A stretch of DNA of 44,716 bases from Arthrobacter sp. Bi26 (GCF_918697925.1 NZ_CAKKMF010000036.1:1-44716); one strand, 5' to 3'; positions 1-9,292 are shown, counted from the first letter of the stretch. Program-made: numbers and translations. Notes: generated by a model from the sequence alone, not told the origin.

Positions 1-365
1 GGCCTGGACATATCCCCTTCATGCCCACTCCTTGCCGCGAACAATGAGCATGTCCCCCGGGCAGGTCCCCGGAGTCCGAAATGAATGAGCATGTTCCAGG
101 CAAGAATGAGCCTGTCCCCAGGCCGGCCCGGCCAGCGTCAAAACTCACAGGACATGCCCTCCCCACGCCCCGAGGCCTGGACATATCCCCCATATGCCCA
201 CTCCTTGCCGCGAACAATGAGCACGTCCCGCGGAAAGAATGGGCATGTCCCGCGGGCCGGCCACCAGCCCACTTTTGGGCACAAAAAATGGACATGTCCT
301 CCGGATGAGGGAGGGCATGTCCATTCTTTGTGCGGTTTGGTGGAACAGACCTTGGTGGAATAGAC
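1..365. repeat. Cluster of short interspersed repeats downstream of purH
   Basis: No gene is supported here. A 50-bp segment at 1-50 recurs at 174-223 with 3 differences. A core resembling AATGRGCATGTCC appears near 43, 84, 105, 216, 239 and 288, and inverted near 313. Spacing is irregular, so this is neither a CRISPR array nor a simple tandem repeat. It lies between the window edge and the purH stop. Open frames across it are low-complexity products of the repeats and are not called as genes. Confidence 0.75.
279..333. terminator. Long hairpin behind purH, possible terminator or REP-like palindrome
   Basis: The arms at 279-299 and 313-333 are nearly perfect reverse complements (about 21 bp, starting GCACAAA, with the repeat core ATGGACATG inside). 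The loop is about 13 nt. It lies about 30 bp past the purH stop. It could end the purH transcript or be the palindromic member of the repeat family around it. There is no clear T-tract. Confidence 0.55.
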
Positions 366-2051
366 CTAGTGGAAGAAGTGGCGGGCTCCCGTGAAGTACA
401 TCGTGATGCCGGCGGCGTTGGCCGCGGCGATGACTTCCTCGTCCCGGACGGAGCCGCCGGGCTGGACGACCGCGCGGACGCCGGCATCGACCAGGATCTG
501 CAGTCCGTCGGCGAACGGGAAGAACGCGTCTGACGCTGCCACCGCGCCGCGGGCACGCTCGGGTGCTTCGGACGCGTCGGTTCCGGCTGCCCCGCCGGCG
601 GCATCGACGTCGGACTCCACGGTGACGCCGAGCGTGTTGGCGCGCTCGACCGCGAGCTTGCAGGAATCGAGCCGGTTGACCTGGCCCATGCCGATGCCGA
701 CGGCGGCACCGTTGTCCGCGAGCAGGATGGCGTTGGACTTGGCTGCGCGGCAGGCGGTCCAGGCGAACGCGAGGTCGGCCAGGGTGGCGGCATCGGCGGC
801 GTCGCCCGCGGCAAGGGTCCAGTTCGCGGGGGTGTCGCCGTCGGCGTCGACCTTATCCGTGGCCTGGACCAGCATGCCGCCGGAGACCTGGCGGAACTCG
901 GTCGGGTAGCGGCCGTATCCGTCGGGGAGGGCCAGGAGGCGGATGTTCTTCTTCTTGGACAGGATCTCCACGGCCTCTTCGTCGAAGCCCGGCGCGATGA
1001 CGACCTCGGTGAAGATGCCGGCCACGGTGCGGGCCATGCCGGCCGTGACCGTGCGGTTAGCGGCGATGACGCCGCCGAACGCGGACACGGGATCGCAGGC
1101 GTGGGCCTTGGCGTGGGCGTCGGCGATGGGGTCCGCCGCGGAAGCGGAACCCACGGCCACGCCGCAGGGGTTGGCGTGCTTGATGATGGCGACGGCAGGC
1201 TCGGCGAAGTCGAAGGCGGCGCGCAGGGCGGCGTCGGCGTCGACAAAGTTGTTGTAGCTCATGGCCTTGCCGTGGATCTGGTCGGCCTGTGCGATGCCGG
1301 CCGGGGCGGCCTTGTCCACATACAGTGCGGCCTGCTGGTGCGGGTTTTCGCCGTAGCGGAGCACCTCGGAGCGTTCCAGGGCCAAGCCGGCGTAGGCGGG
1401 CCAGTCGATCACGCCGTCGCCGTCCTCGTCACGGAACTGGCTGGCGGTCCAGGTGGCCACGGCGGTGTCGTAGGCCGCGGTGTGCGCGAACGCCTTGGCG
1501 GCGAGCCGGCGCCGGGTCTTCAGGTCAAAGCCGCCCGAGGCGGCCGCCTCCACCACGGCACCGTAGGACGACGGGTCCACCACGATTGCGACGGCGGCGT
1601 GGTTCTTCGCGGCGGAGCGCACCATCGCGGGGCCGCCGATGTCGATCTGCTCGACGACGTCGTCCGGCGCGGCACCGGACTTCACGGTCTCCACGAAGGG
1701 GTAGAGGTTGACGACGACGAGGTCGAACGGCTCGATCTCCATGTCCGCGAGGGTCTGCATGTGGGCCGGGACGCGGCGGTCCGCGAGGATGCCGCCGTGC
1801 ACGCGCGGGTGCAGGGTCTTGACGCGGCCGTCCAGCATTTCCGGGGAGCCGGTGACTTCCTCGACTTCCTGCACGGGGATCCCCGCGGCGGCGATCTTCT
1901 TGGCCGTGGAGCCCGTGGACACGATCTTGACGCCGGCGGCGTGCAGGCCTTGAGCGAGCTCCTCCAGACCGGTCTTGTCGTAGACCGAAATCAGTGCCCG
2001 GCGGATGGGAACTCGGTCGATGGATACACGGTCAAGCTGCGTGAAGCTCAC
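366..2051 (-). CDS. purH: Bifunctional AICAR transformylase / IMP cyclohydrolase
   Basis: PurH catalyses the last two steps of IMP synthesis in the cytosol: formylation of AICAR with 10-formyl-THF, then ring closure. The N-terminal MGS-like cyclohydrolase domain shows [12 protein letters not shown] and [14 protein letters not shown]. The C-terminal transformylase domain shows [20 protein letters not shown] and [14 protein letters not shown] place the start at GTG 2051 (MSFTQLDR...), which has GGAG about 8 nt upstream and gives 561 aa, normal for the family. The longer frame to 2177 adds a proline-rich, non-conserved stretch. A short Ala/Gly/Glu-rich insertion lies about 70 residues before the C-terminus. 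purN is nearby on the same strand but separated by an opposite-strand MFS gene. Confidence 0.95.
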   Translation of the reverse strand: MSFTQLDRVSIDRVPIRRALISVYDKTGLEELAQGLHAAGVKIVSTGSTAKKIAAAGIPVQEVEEVTGSPEMLDGRVKTLHPRVHGGILADRRVPAHMQTLADMEIEPFDLVVVNLYPFVETVKSGAAPDDVVEQIDIGGPAMVRSAAKNHAAVAIVVDPSSYGAVVEAAASGGFDLKTRRRLAAKAFAHTAAYDTAVATWTASQFRDEDGDGVIDWPAYAGLALERSEVLRYGENPHQQAALYVDKAAPAGIAQADQIHGKAMSYNNFVDADAALRAAFDFAEPAVAIIKHANPCGVAVGSASAADPIADAHAKAHACDPVSAFGGVIAANRTVTAGMARTVAGIFTEVVIAPGFDEEAVEILSKKKNIRLLALPDGYGRYPTEFRQVSGGMLVQATDKVDADGDTPANWTLAAGDAADAATLADLAFAWTACRAAKSNAILLADNGAAVGIGMGQVNRLDSCKLAVERANTLGVTVESDVDAAGGAAGTDASEAPERARGAVAASDAFFPFADGLQILVDAGVRAVVQPGGSVRDEEVIAAANAAGITMYFTGARHFFH

Positions 2052-2201
2052 AAAAGTCTCCGTCTTATATCGCGGCGGGGCCGCGGGTGGTGGGGATGCG
2101 GCCAGTTTATCGCGTCCCGGCGCCGGGCCGTCCCGCGCGCCAGAGTGTGAAGCACACCCGGGCCGCGGCCGGGGCACGTAGAGTTTTCACAGGAGGCCAA
2201 G

Positions 2202-3554
2202 ATGAACACGTACACCACTGTGCCCAGCGGCGAACAGGTGGTCCAGGAGCTGCCGTGGCGGTGGAAGGTCCAAGGCCGGATCTTCCTGATCGGCGGACTG
2301 GGCTTCATGTTCGATGCCTGGGACGTCACCCTCAACGGCATCCTCATTCCGTTGCTGTCCAAGCACTGGTCGCTGAGCCCCGGCGATGCCGCCTGGATCG
2401 GCACCGCGAACCTGATTGGCATGGCCCTGGGCGCCTTTGTCTGGGGCACCATCGCGGACACCATCGGCCGCAAGAAGGCCTTCACCGCGACCCTGCTGAT
2501 CTTTTCCATCTTCACCGTGCTCGGCGCGGTCTCCCCCGATTTTCTGTGGTTCGTCGTGTTCCGTTTCCTGGCCGGGTTCGGCCTGGGCGGCTGCATTCCG
2601 GTGGACTATGCGCTGGTGGGCGAGTTCACCCCCCGCAAACAGCGCGGCCGGGTGCTCACCGCGATGGACGGCTGGTGGCCGATCGGCGCGGCCCTCTGCG
2701 GTTTTGTGTCCGCCGGCCTCGTGGCCCTGTACGGGGATTGGCGGCTGACCATGCTGGTCATGGTGCTCCCGGCGCTGCTGGTGTTCTGGATCCGCCGCAG
2801 CGTGCCCGAATCCCCGCTGTTCCTGATCCGCAAGGGCCGCCGCGAGGAAGCCGCGAAGGTCATCGACAACCTGGTCCGGGCCACCGGCGCCGAGGCCCGG
2901 GTCTACAGCCTGCCCGAACCGCAGGATGCGCCCCGCCTCTCGGCAGGCAGCGCATGGACGCAATTGCGCGCCCTCTGGCAGTTCAACTGGAAGATCACGA
3001 CGGCGGCATGGGCCCTCTTCTTCAGCATCCTGCTGGTGTACTACCTGTCGCTGACGTGGATGCCGCGGATCCTGATCGGCGCCGGCTTCGAGGAGTACAA
3101 GGCCTTCCTGACCACGGCGTCGATGGCCGCCGTCGGACTCCTCGGCGTGGTGGTGGCCGCGCTGCTGGTGGAGCGGGTGGGCCGCAAGTGGATCCTGGCG
3201 ATCACCGGTCCGCTGTCAGCCCTGACGCTGGTGATTGTGGCGATCGTGGTGGACATCCCCACCGCCGCCGTGTTCTGGCTCCTCGTGTTCGGCTTTGTGG
3301 TGCAGGTGGCCATCCCGGTGCTCTATGCCTACGTCTCCGAGCTCTACCCCACGGAGCTGCGCGGCTCCGGCTTCGGCTGGGCCTCGACATTCTCCCGGCT
3401 CGGCGCCGGGTTCGGCCCGCTGATCTTCGCGGCTTTCCTGTGGCCGGAACTGGGGCTCGCGACGTCGTTCGCGCTGGCCGGCGTCCTGGTGCTGATCTCC
3501 GTGCTGTGGATGGCGTTCTTCGCCCCTGAAACCAAGCAGCGCCGGCTCGAATAG
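2202..3554 (+). CDS. MFS transporter, sugar-porter/NiaP-like
   Basis: A 450-residue membrane protein with about 12 hydrophobic segments, the usual MFS size. The loop 2-3 signature is visible as GTIADTIGRKKAF. The PESPLFLIRKGRREEA segment after TM6 is typical of the sugar-porter and AAHS/NiaP-like groups. FDAWDVTLNG in TM1 fits proton symporters for small carboxylates or niacin-like substrates. The substrate cannot be read from sequence. The ATG at 2202 has AGGAGG about 7 nt upstream. It is divergent from purH with about 150 bp between starts. A 65-bp palindromic repeat follows the stop. Confidence 0.85.
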   Translation: MNTYTTVPSGEQVVQELPWRWKVQGRIFLIGGLGFMFDAWDVTLNGILIPLLSKHWSLSPGDAAWIGTANLIGMALGAFVWGTIADTIGRKKAFTATLLIFSIFTVLGAVSPDFLWFVVFRFLAGFGLGGCIPVDYALVGEFTPRKQRGRVLTAMDGWWPIGAALCGFVSAGLVALYGDWRLTMLVMVLPALLVFWIRRSVPESPLFLIRKGRREEAAKVIDNLVRATGAEARVYSLPEPQDAPRLSAGSAWTQLRALWQFNWKITTAAWALFFSILLVYYLSLTWMPRILIGAGFEEYKAFLTTASMAAVGLLGVVVAALLVERVGRKWILAITGPLSALTLVIVAIVVDIPTAAVFWLLVFGFVVQVAIPVLYAYVSELYPTELRGSGFGWASTFSRLGAGFGPLIFAAFLWPELGLATSFALAGVLVLISVLWMAFFAPETKQRRLE

Positions 3555-3570
3555 CGCGTCCACAGCACCC

Positions 3571-3635
3571 GTTGCGCTATCACTTCAGGCGGTTCTGGGT
3601 GCTGCGAGACCACCTCAAGTGATAGCGCATCGGGG
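3571..3635. repeat. 65-bp REP-like palindrome, copy 1
   Basis: The outer arms GCGCTATCACTT (3574-3585) and AAGTGATAGCGC (3617-3628) are a perfect 12-bp inverted repeat. The element lies 16 bp after the MFS stop and just before the convergent purN end. A second copy of exactly the same length sits at 30791-30855, with conserved ends and a divergent centre. It may also serve as a bidirectional terminator. Confidence 0.7.
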
Positions 3636-3651
3636 AAATCAGGCGGGCGGG

Positions 3652-4230
3652 TCAGGCGGGGGCGTGCTGGGCCGCGGCCAGGGTCGCCAGGGTGGAGACC
3701 AGGAGCCGGCGCTCCACGACCTTGATGCGCTCGTGCAGGGATTCCTCGCTCTCGCCGTCCCCGATCGCCACGGCTTCCTGCGCGATGATGGGGCCGGTGT
3801 CCACCCCGGCGTCGGCCCAGTGCACCGTGCAGCCGGTGACCTTCACGCCGTAGGCCAGTGCATCGCGGACACCGTGGGCGCCTGGGAAAGACGGCAGCAG
3901 CGCCGGGTGCGTGTTGAGGTATTTGCCGCCAAACGCGTCGATGAAGTCCGCGCTGACAATCCGCATGAAGCCTGAGGACACCACCACATCCGGGGCGAAG
4001 CCGGCGACAGCCTCGGTCAGGGCCGCATTCCAGGCTGCCCGGTCCGGGTAGGCCTTGAAGTCCACCACGAACGTGGGAATCCCGGCGGCGGCGGAGCGCT
4101 CCACCCCGAAAGTCCCCGGCCGGTCCGCGCCGACGGCGGCGATCTCGACGTCGAGCGCGCCGGACGTCACCGCATCGATAACTGCCTGGAGGTTGGAGCC
4201 GGTGCCGGAAACGAGGACAACTATGCGCAT
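3652..4230 (-). CDS. purN: Phosphoribosylglycinamide formyltransferase
   Basis: Transfers a formyl group from 10-formyl-THF to GAR, the third step of purine synthesis. It is 192 aa, the normal size. The N-terminal VLVSGTGSNLQ is the phosphate-binding start of the fold. The catalytic triad is visible: N106 and H108 in KYLNTHPALLPSFPG, and D144 in DAGVDTGPII. In mycobacteria and many actinobacteria purN sits directly beside purH. Here an opposite-strand MFS gene and a REP-like repeat lie between them, so the two are unlikely to be co-transcribed. Confidence 0.94.
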   Translation of the reverse strand: MRIVVLVSGTGSNLQAVIDAVTSGALDVEIAAVGADRPGTFGVERSAAAGIPTFVVDFKAYPDRAAWNAALTEAVAGFAPDVVVSSGFMRIVSADFIDAFGGKYLNTHPALLPSFPGAHGVRDALAYGVKVTGCTVHWADAGVDTGPIIAQEAVAIGDGESEESLHERIKVVERRLLVSTLATLAAAQHAPA

Positions 4231-4269
4231 GGTCCTAGCTTATGGGGCCGCTCGCGTAGGCTGGAAAAC

Positions 4270-4698
4270 ATGAATTCCCCCACGGACTCCGGCAGCGAGC
4301 CGGGCCGGCAACCCCGCGATACGGCTGTCAAAGAATCCGCGCGGCTGACCCACACCCTGTTCCGGCTGTTCATCGTCGCGGTCCTGGGCTCGTTCTTCGT
4401 CTTCCAGCTCGACGTGAGCTACCTGTGGCTGACGGCGCTCCTCACGGCGGCCGGGATTGTGCTGGGCGTCGTGGTGCTGATCCGGGCCGTGAAGTACAAG
4501 GAATCCCGGCTGGTCCTGTTCGGCACGATTTCCGGGCTGGTGGTCTCGGCGGTGATGCTGCTGGTGATCCTGGCCTCGACGCTGTTCTTCAACCAGATCC
4601 GCGACTACCAGCAGTGCGTCCGCCACGCCCTGACGGAGCAGTCAACGTCCGCGTGCAGGACGCAGCTGGAGAACTCCATGCCCACGGGGCTGCGCTAG
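4270..4698 (+). CDS. Small three-helix membrane protein, function unknown
   Basis: A 142-aa protein with a polar N-terminus (about 1-28), then three hydrophobic segments near 30-45, 48-68 and 80-103, and a polar tail with two cysteines. I recognise no catalytic motif. It starts 39 nt from the divergent purN start, so the two share a promoter region, and ends convergently 8 nt from the PerM-like gene. Similar small membrane proteins occur next to purN in Arthrobacter-type genomes (recollection, not checked). Confidence 0.75.
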   Translation: MNSPTDSGSEPGRQPRDTAVKESARLTHTLFRLFIVAVLGSFFVFQLDVSYLWLTALLTAAGIVLGVVVLIRAVKYKESRLVLFGTISGLVVSAVMLLVILASTLFFNQIRDYQQCVRHALTEQSTSACRTQLENSMPTGLR

Positions 4699-4706
4699 CT
4701 GTTGCC

Positions 4707-6026
4707 TTAGCGGCTGCTGACCGTCTCCAGGTCCGCCTCACGCAGCTTCTGCTGGCGTTCCAGCCAGGGTCCGGCCGCGTACCCGATCACGACGCCGATC
4801 CCTACCTCCGCGGCAACGAACAGTGCCGTGCGGAGCGGATCCGGCCCGATCTCCGTCAGCCGCCCGATGCCGGCCGAGCCCCGGGCCAGCCAGGCGAGTC
4901 CCGCCGCGAGCAGCCCGGCGACGGAGCCGATCACCGCGCCCAGCACCAGGGTGGAGGCCGCGGCGGTAAACCAGCGGGCCCGGATCTTGATGGACAGCCA
5001 TTCGTCGAAGTGGTTTTCGCCTTCGCGCAGGAACCACCAGCCGGCCAGCGCCCCGGCCAGCGCCGGCACCACCAGTGCCACGAAGCCGAAGTCGAGCGAG
5101 CCGGCCGGCAGCGCGGCGAACACCGGAATGGACGGCAGCGGCCCGACGGCGGTCCCGAGCGGTCCGGCCAGCGAGCCGACGCCCAGGGCGAAACCCGAGC
5201 CGCAGATCCATGCCAGGGCAAACACGACGAGGTTGGGCAGGAAGCCCAGCTGCACGATGGTGAGCACGCCGCCGCCCATGGCGCCGGCGTCGAGCCCTTC
5301 ATAGACGGCCACCACCAGGTTCCAGTGGATGAAGAGGTCGACGGCGAGCAGCGCCGCCGACATCGCCAGGCTCGCCATCAGCGCCACCGATCCGGCTTTG
5401 ATGGCCGAGCCCAGGTAGGACCCGGCCCAGCGGGAGTGCTGGCTGGTGCGGGACAGCCAGGCCACGGCGTCGACGCCGATCAGCCGGCTCCACGAGCCTG
5501 CCTCGCGGCGCGCGCCGACCACCATGCCGAGCCCGAACGGGATGAGCGGGATAAACGCGGCGGCCCAGAGGCTGATGCCGACGTCGGCCGTGCGGCAGAC
5601 GAAGCCCGTGGCGATCCCGAACCCCGCGTACACCAGCCAGGACCCGAGCAGCGCCTGCCAGAGCTGGTCCGTGTAGGAGGCGCGGGCGAGGCGTCGTCCG
5701 GCGCGCCAGGCGAGCAGGAACGGGATGAGGGCCAGCCCCAGCGGAACGAGTGAGAGCGTGCCGGAATCCGGGTGCGCCGCGGACCCGGCACTGGCCGTAT
5801 CCAGCAGCAGCGGAACGCCGTGGATCAGCAGCCAGGCCTGCCCGGCCAAACGAGCCAGCACGTCGAAGCCGCTGTTCTGGAATCCGGCCGTTGCCCAGAC
5901 CGTGACGATCGGCGCCACCACCACGAGGGCGGAGATGACGGCGGCCTGGGCGGATTCGAGGCCGCCCTGCAGCCACAAAGGCATGGGCAGCCCACGTTGT
6001 CCGGTCTGATCAGCGCGCAGTTTCAT
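4707..6026 (-). CDS. PerM-like polytopic membrane protein (DUF6350 family)
   Basis: About 439 aa with at least nine hydrophobic segments, no catalytic motif, and the MPLWLQGGLESAQAA opening typical of the actinobacterial DUF6350 family. That family includes mycobacterial PerM, which is linked to divisome stability and magnesium or oxidative stress. I choose ATG 6026 (MKLRADQTGQ...) because the frame upstream to 6215 reads as low-quality sequence and overlaps the promoter region of the next plus-strand gene. The nearest methionines upstream cannot be excluded. The tail ends convergently with the small membrane protein gene. Confidence 0.75.
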   Translation of the reverse strand: MKLRADQTGQRGLPMPLWLQGGLESAQAAVISALVVVAPIVTVWATAGFQNSGFDVLARLAGQAWLLIHGVPLLLDTASAGSAAHPDSGTLSLVPLGLALIPFLLAWRAGRRLARASYTDQLWQALLGSWLVYAGFGIATGFVCRTADVGISLWAAAFIPLIPFGLGMVVGARREAGSWSRLIGVDAVAWLSRTSQHSRWAGSYLGSAIKAGSVALMASLAMSAALLAVDLFIHWNLVVAVYEGLDAGAMGGGVLTIVQLGFLPNLVVFALAWICGSGFALGVGSLAGPLGTAVGPLPSIPVFAALPAGSLDFGFVALVVPALAGALAGWWFLREGENHFDEWLSIKIRARWFTAAASTLVLGAVIGSVAGLLAAGLAWLARGSAGIGRLTEIGPDPLRTALFVAAEVGIGVVIGYAAGPWLERQQKLREADLETVSSR

Positions 6027-6179
6027 CGAGATCCATGGTGCCATGCGCCCGGCATCCGGCCGGTTTCCGACAGGCACAACGCCCGGATCCGCGGAATTCG
6101 CCCTCATGGGCCGCCGAGCTTTTTCCAGACCCGGGCCGTAAAATTGTAAATGTCCGCAATCAGTGGTTGGAGGCAGAAC

Positions 6180-6665
6180 ATGACTACCGCATCTCCCCAT
6201 GCGCATGGCGTTCATTTTGGTCGGACAGATGTACAGAACGTTGGCATGGGTGTAGGTATCGTCCTTTTAGTCGTAGGCGTCTTGGGGTTCATCCCGGGCA
6301 TCACCACGAACTACAGCGAACTGAGGTTCTTCGGGCCCGATTCCAAGGCTATGTTCCTCGGCCTGTTCCAGGTGTCGATGTTGCTGAACATCGTTCAGCT
6401 CGCGATCGGCGCCGTCGGCCTGACCATGTCCCGGACCGCCTTGGGCGCCCGGAACTTCCTCATGGGCTCCGGCTTGCTGTACATCGTCCTTAGCATTTAC
6501 GGGTTTATCGTCGGCGTGGATTCGGCGGCCAACTTCCTGTCGCTGAACACCATGGACAATTGGGCCTTTATGGTGATGGGCATTGCAATGGCCGGCGCAG
6601 GCTGGCTGATGTCGAGGCATATTGAAGAAGGTGTGGAGACCCGGTCATCAACCCCCGGGACATAG
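6180..6665 (+). CDS. DUF4383-type membrane protein
   Basis: A 161-residue protein with four hydrophobic segments (about 20-40, 58-78, 92-112 and 124-144). The layout and phrases such as VVGVLGFIPGIT and MDNWAFMVMGIAMAG match the DUF4383 family, which is common in actinobacteria and of unknown function. The start at 6180 is set by GGAGG about 8 nt upstream; the frame could run 30 nt further but lacks a better site. It is transcribed away from the PerM-like gene. It is an isolated unit, with an intergenic stretch of about 250 bp following. Confidence 0.8.
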   Translation: MTTASPHAHGVHFGRTDVQNVGMGVGIVLLVVGVLGFIPGITTNYSELRFFGPDSKAMFLGLFQVSMLLNIVQLAIGAVGLTMSRTALGARNFLMGSGLLYIVLSIYGFIVGVDSAANFLSLNTMDNWAFMVMGIAMAGAGWLMSRHIEEGVETRSSTPGT

Positions 6666-6823
6666 GGAGCCGCGAATGAGTAACGTTTCATAGAATCGAA
6701 AAAATTCGTACTACCTGCTGGTGCAGTGGTTTAGCGGAAACGCGGCGGCTGCACCAGCTTTCTGTGTGCCCGCTTCCTGCCTGCTCGGCACAGTTTCCGT
6801 CGACGGCGAAGCGTCCGGCCAGC

Positions 6824-6858
6824 CGGAAGGCCGGGACCTTGTGAGTCCCGGCCTTCCG
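6824..6858. terminator. Strong hairpin terminator
   Basis: A perfect 14-bp stem: CGGAAGGCCGGGAC at 6824-6837 pairs with 6845-6858 around a 7-nt loop. It lies between the DUF4383 gene (plus) and the end of the cytidine-deaminase-like gene (minus), where a bidirectional terminator is expected. There is no long T-run, as is usual in high-GC genomes. Confidence 0.75.
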
Positions 6859-6919
6859 TAATGCCTACGCACTTGCCGCTGGTCCCGCGGCTGGCAGTGC
6901 CGCGACTGACGCTGCCGCG

Positions 6920-7417
6920 TTAGGTGGTGCTGTGCTCCAGGCGGGGCGGAAGGGTGTCCCACTCCGTTTCAGCGGCCCGCATCCAGGGAAATGGCAGCAG
7001 CTCCTTGATCCGGACCTTCCCCACTTCGCCCTCGGCATCCACCAGGACGGACGTCTCGGTTCCGTATGAACGCAGCAGTTCCCGGCAGAGGCCACAGGGG
7101 TTCGTGACTTGGGGTTGTCCCTGTCCGTCCATACTGACGGCCACTACGGAGTGGATTGATGCCTCCTGCGCCATGCGGGCATTGGCGAGGGCGCTGGATT
7201 CGGCACACACGTTGATGCGCTTTGCGCCAATGTGGAGCCCGAGGTAGATAGCCCCCGACTCACCGCGCATGGCCGCGGCCACCCGGTGGTTCTCGCTGTG
7301 ATGGGCGGTAAGCAACAGCCCACGAGCTGCCTCGTAAAGCTCCACGTCTGACACGTCGAGATCAAAGGAGATCACGTTTGCCTCCAGGCTGGTTCGGTCC
7401 GGGCGACTGGCGTCCAT
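6920..7417 (-). CDS. Cytidine/blasticidin deaminase-like zinc enzyme
   Basis: A 165-aa member of the cytidine deaminase superfamily. The zinc site is complete: C71-A-E73 (CAESSALANA, Cys replacing the His of some relatives) and P107-C-G-L-C111 (PCGLCREL). The family hydrolytically deaminates nucleosides or related amino-heterocycles. The substrate is unknown. The gene follows the MHS transporter with a 41-nt gap on the same strand, so co-transcription is likely. With the nearby XRE-cupin regulator and the divergent catabolic genes this suggests a role in using an amino-substituted compound rather than general pyrimidine salvage (inference). Confidence 0.85.
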   Translation of the reverse strand: MDASRPDRTSLEANVISFDLDVSDVELYEAARGLLLTAHHSENHRVAAAMRGESGAIYLGLHIGAKRINVCAESSALANARMAQEASIHSVVAVSMDGQGQPQVTNPCGLCRELLRSYGTETSVLVDAEGEVGKVRIKELLPFPWMRAAETEWDTLPPRLEHSTT

Positions 7418-7458
7418 GAGTGTTCCTGCTTTCCTGTGTTCCTGCCCTGACCGTGTTC

Positions 7459-8763
7459 TTACCTGCCGATGAAGATGCCGTTTTTCTTCCGGGCCAGCAG
7501 GTAGAAGACGATGCTGAGCGCCGACAGGACGGCCACGTAGACCGGGAAGATCCAGGACGCGTTCACGGACTGGAGCCAGACCAGGAGGTAGGAGGCAGTG
7601 CCGCCGAAGAGAGCGACGCCCAGGCCGTAGCCGAGGGCAGTTCCGGCGCCGCGGATGGTCTTCGGCATGAGGGAGCTGCAGACGACGTTGTACAGGGTCA
7701 TGTTAAGGACCAGCACGACGGAGCCGCCGAGGAGGACGGCCGCGAAGCCCGCGATGCCGGGCTTGACGTACATCAGCATCAGGAAGACGGACGGAATGGC
7801 GAGCGCGCGGGTGATCAGGAACCACTTGGAGATCGACTTGCCATCGCAGACCTTGCTGATGATGAGGCTTCCGATAACCAGCACGACGCCCAGGACGGTC
7901 GTGAGCGCGAAGACAGCGGTTGCGTCTTCCTTGAAGCCGCTGCGGGCCGCCGTCGGGAGGCCCGTGTTCCACGCGTAGTTGTACGCCTGCGCAGCTCCGA
8001 CGACGAACGTGATGGCCAGCACGCTGAGCCAGTGCTTGCGCACCCCGCCCCAGACCTTTTTCGCGGAGTTGTCCGCCAACTCCTCGGGCTTCATGGTTTC
8101 CGGAAGCGTCCGGCGAAGGTAGACCACCACAAAGCCGAAGGCCGCGCCGACGATGAAGGGCACACGCCAGCCCCAGTCGGCCATGACGGCTCCGCCGAGC
8201 ATCAGGGACGACAGGTAGCTGACCAGCGAGGCGAGCAGGATGCCCGCGTTGACGTAGAAGGAGATGATGCCCGCGACAAAGCCCTCGCGTCCCTCAGGGA
8301 CGAGTTCGACGGCGTGGGCCGTGGACAGCGGAGCTTCAACGCCTGTGGAGATGCCCTGGATGATGCGGCAGACCAGCAGGATGACGCCGGCGGCGGCCCC
8401 GATCTGGTCGTAGGTGGGGCACAGGGCAATGATCAGGGTGGTGCCGGCCATCATCATGATGGACCAGAGCATCACCCGGCGGCGGCCTATCCGGTCGGCC
8501 AGGGTGCCGAGCATGATTCCGCCCAGCGGACGGAATGCGAAGCCGACGGCGAAGACTGCCAGTGCGCTCAGCGTGGCGGCAACGGGGTCCTGCGACGGGA
8601 AGAACTTCGGCCCGATGAATGCCGACAGAAGGCCAAAGACCATCCAGTCGTACCACTCCAGGGTGTTGCCTAGTCCGAGGCCCAGCAGCCCGCGGCGTAC
8701 TTCCGGCGAGAGCCGGGACTTCCGGCCGCTCTCTAGGTCAATCTTGACGGCAGTGTCAGTCAT
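7459..8763 (-). CDS. MHS-family metabolite:H+ symporter (MFS)
   Basis: A 434-aa, 12-helix transporter. The N-terminal NTLEWYDWMVFGLLSAF is the hallmark of the metabolite:H+ symporter group (shikimate, proline/betaine, alpha-ketoglutarate, citrate permeases). The loop 2-3 motif GTLADRIGRRRVM and RIIQGISTGVE support this. Substrates in this group are usually organic acids or zwitterions. It leads a minus-strand pair with the deaminase-like gene and is divergent from the XRE-cupin regulator. An 8-bp GC hairpin with a TTCGG loop (8779-8799) lies in its 5' untranslated region just before the start. Confidence 0.88.
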   Translation of the reverse strand: MTDTAVKIDLESGRKSRLSPEVRRGLLGLGLGNTLEWYDWMVFGLLSAFIGPKFFPSQDPVAATLSALAVFAVGFAFRPLGGIMLGTLADRIGRRRVMLWSIMMMAGTTLIIALCPTYDQIGAAAGVILLVCRIIQGISTGVEAPLSTAHAVELVPEGREGFVAGIISFYVNAGILLASLVSYLSSLMLGGAVMADWGWRVPFIVGAAFGFVVVYLRRTLPETMKPEELADNSAKKVWGGVRKHWLSVLAITFVVGAAQAYNYAWNTGLPTAARSGFKEDATAVFALTTVLGVVLVIGSLIISKVCDGKSISKWFLITRALAIPSVFLMLMYVKPGIAGFAAVLLGGSVVLVLNMTLYNVVCSSLMPKTIRGAGTALGYGLGVALFGGTASYLLVWLQSVNASWIFPVYVAVLSALSIVFYLLARKKNGIFIGR

Positions 8764-8778
8764 GATACTTTTCCTTCC

Positions 8779-8799
8779 CCCGCGCCTTCGGGGCGCGGG
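8779..8799. promoter_or_regulatory. GC hairpin in the MHS transporter leader
   Basis: CCCGCGCC (8779-8786) pairs with 8792-8799 around TTCGG, about 16 bp upstream of the transporter start on the minus strand. It could modulate expression or be a leftover terminator. No riboswitch class is recognised. Confidence 0.4.
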
Positions 8800-8884
8800 A
8801 GGGTACGGATCACCGGCGGACGCCCTGTTGGGGTCACCGGTAATCGAAACTATCGTTTGGCTTGGTCCGCAGGGCGGGACCGGC

Positions 8885-8989
8885 TCACCACATGGGAGGC
8901 GAGTTAGCCCAGATAGCTACGCATGCCTCTTCGTAGCGATTGAATGCAAACGGGCCATCCAGCTCGGCAACATGGAACGGATCCCCGAA
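8885..8989 (-). pseudogene. Remnant of an XRE-cupin regulator C-terminus
   Basis: The reverse strand encodes a tail ending YEEACVAIWANSPPMW and a stop. The intact regulator downstream ends YEEVCVAIWVNAPHAW. The DNA also aligns: TACGAAGAGG..TGCGTAGC and ..ATCTGGG.TAAC are shared, and both end in GTGGTGA. About 34 residues are alignable. No HTH domain or start remains upstream. This is the 3' relic of an inverted paralogue of the neighbouring regulator. Confidence 0.7.
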
Positions 8990-9292
8990 GGAACGCGTCC
9001 TGTTAACCGGCCAACATCGGGCTTGCGGATGGCTTGGCAGATGCCACTGCATCAGTACAAGGGAACGATCACGAACGCGGGCCGGGCGCGCCTTCCGCCA
9101 GAAGGTCGTTGCGCCCCGTCCCTGTTCGCTTAGCGTCGAACCCAAAGTGTTGCGGCTCACACAACTATATTGAAGTTCTTCACAGAGTCAACGATTTTCA
9201 GGAAAGTCCCGTCCCGCCGCAGCAGGTTGGCCGACAAAGCTGCACGTCAGGCGCCAATCCGGGCGGGAGAAGTAAAAATATTTACCAAAACC
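8990..9292. other. Intergenic stretch with regulator relic and promoter region
   Basis: The 591-bp gap between the MHS transporter start and the XRE-cupin regulator contains the relic described separately and, close to the regulator, an AT-rich segment. I see no further intact gene. An imperfect palindrome GTAAAAATATTTAC at 9272-9285 lies just upstream of the probable -35 box and is a candidate operator. Confidence 0.5.

Noticed and set aside
1..333. Possible CRISPR array in the repeat cluster
   Set aside because: Repeat cores are short, irregularly spaced and in both orientations; there are no uniform spacers and no cas genes.
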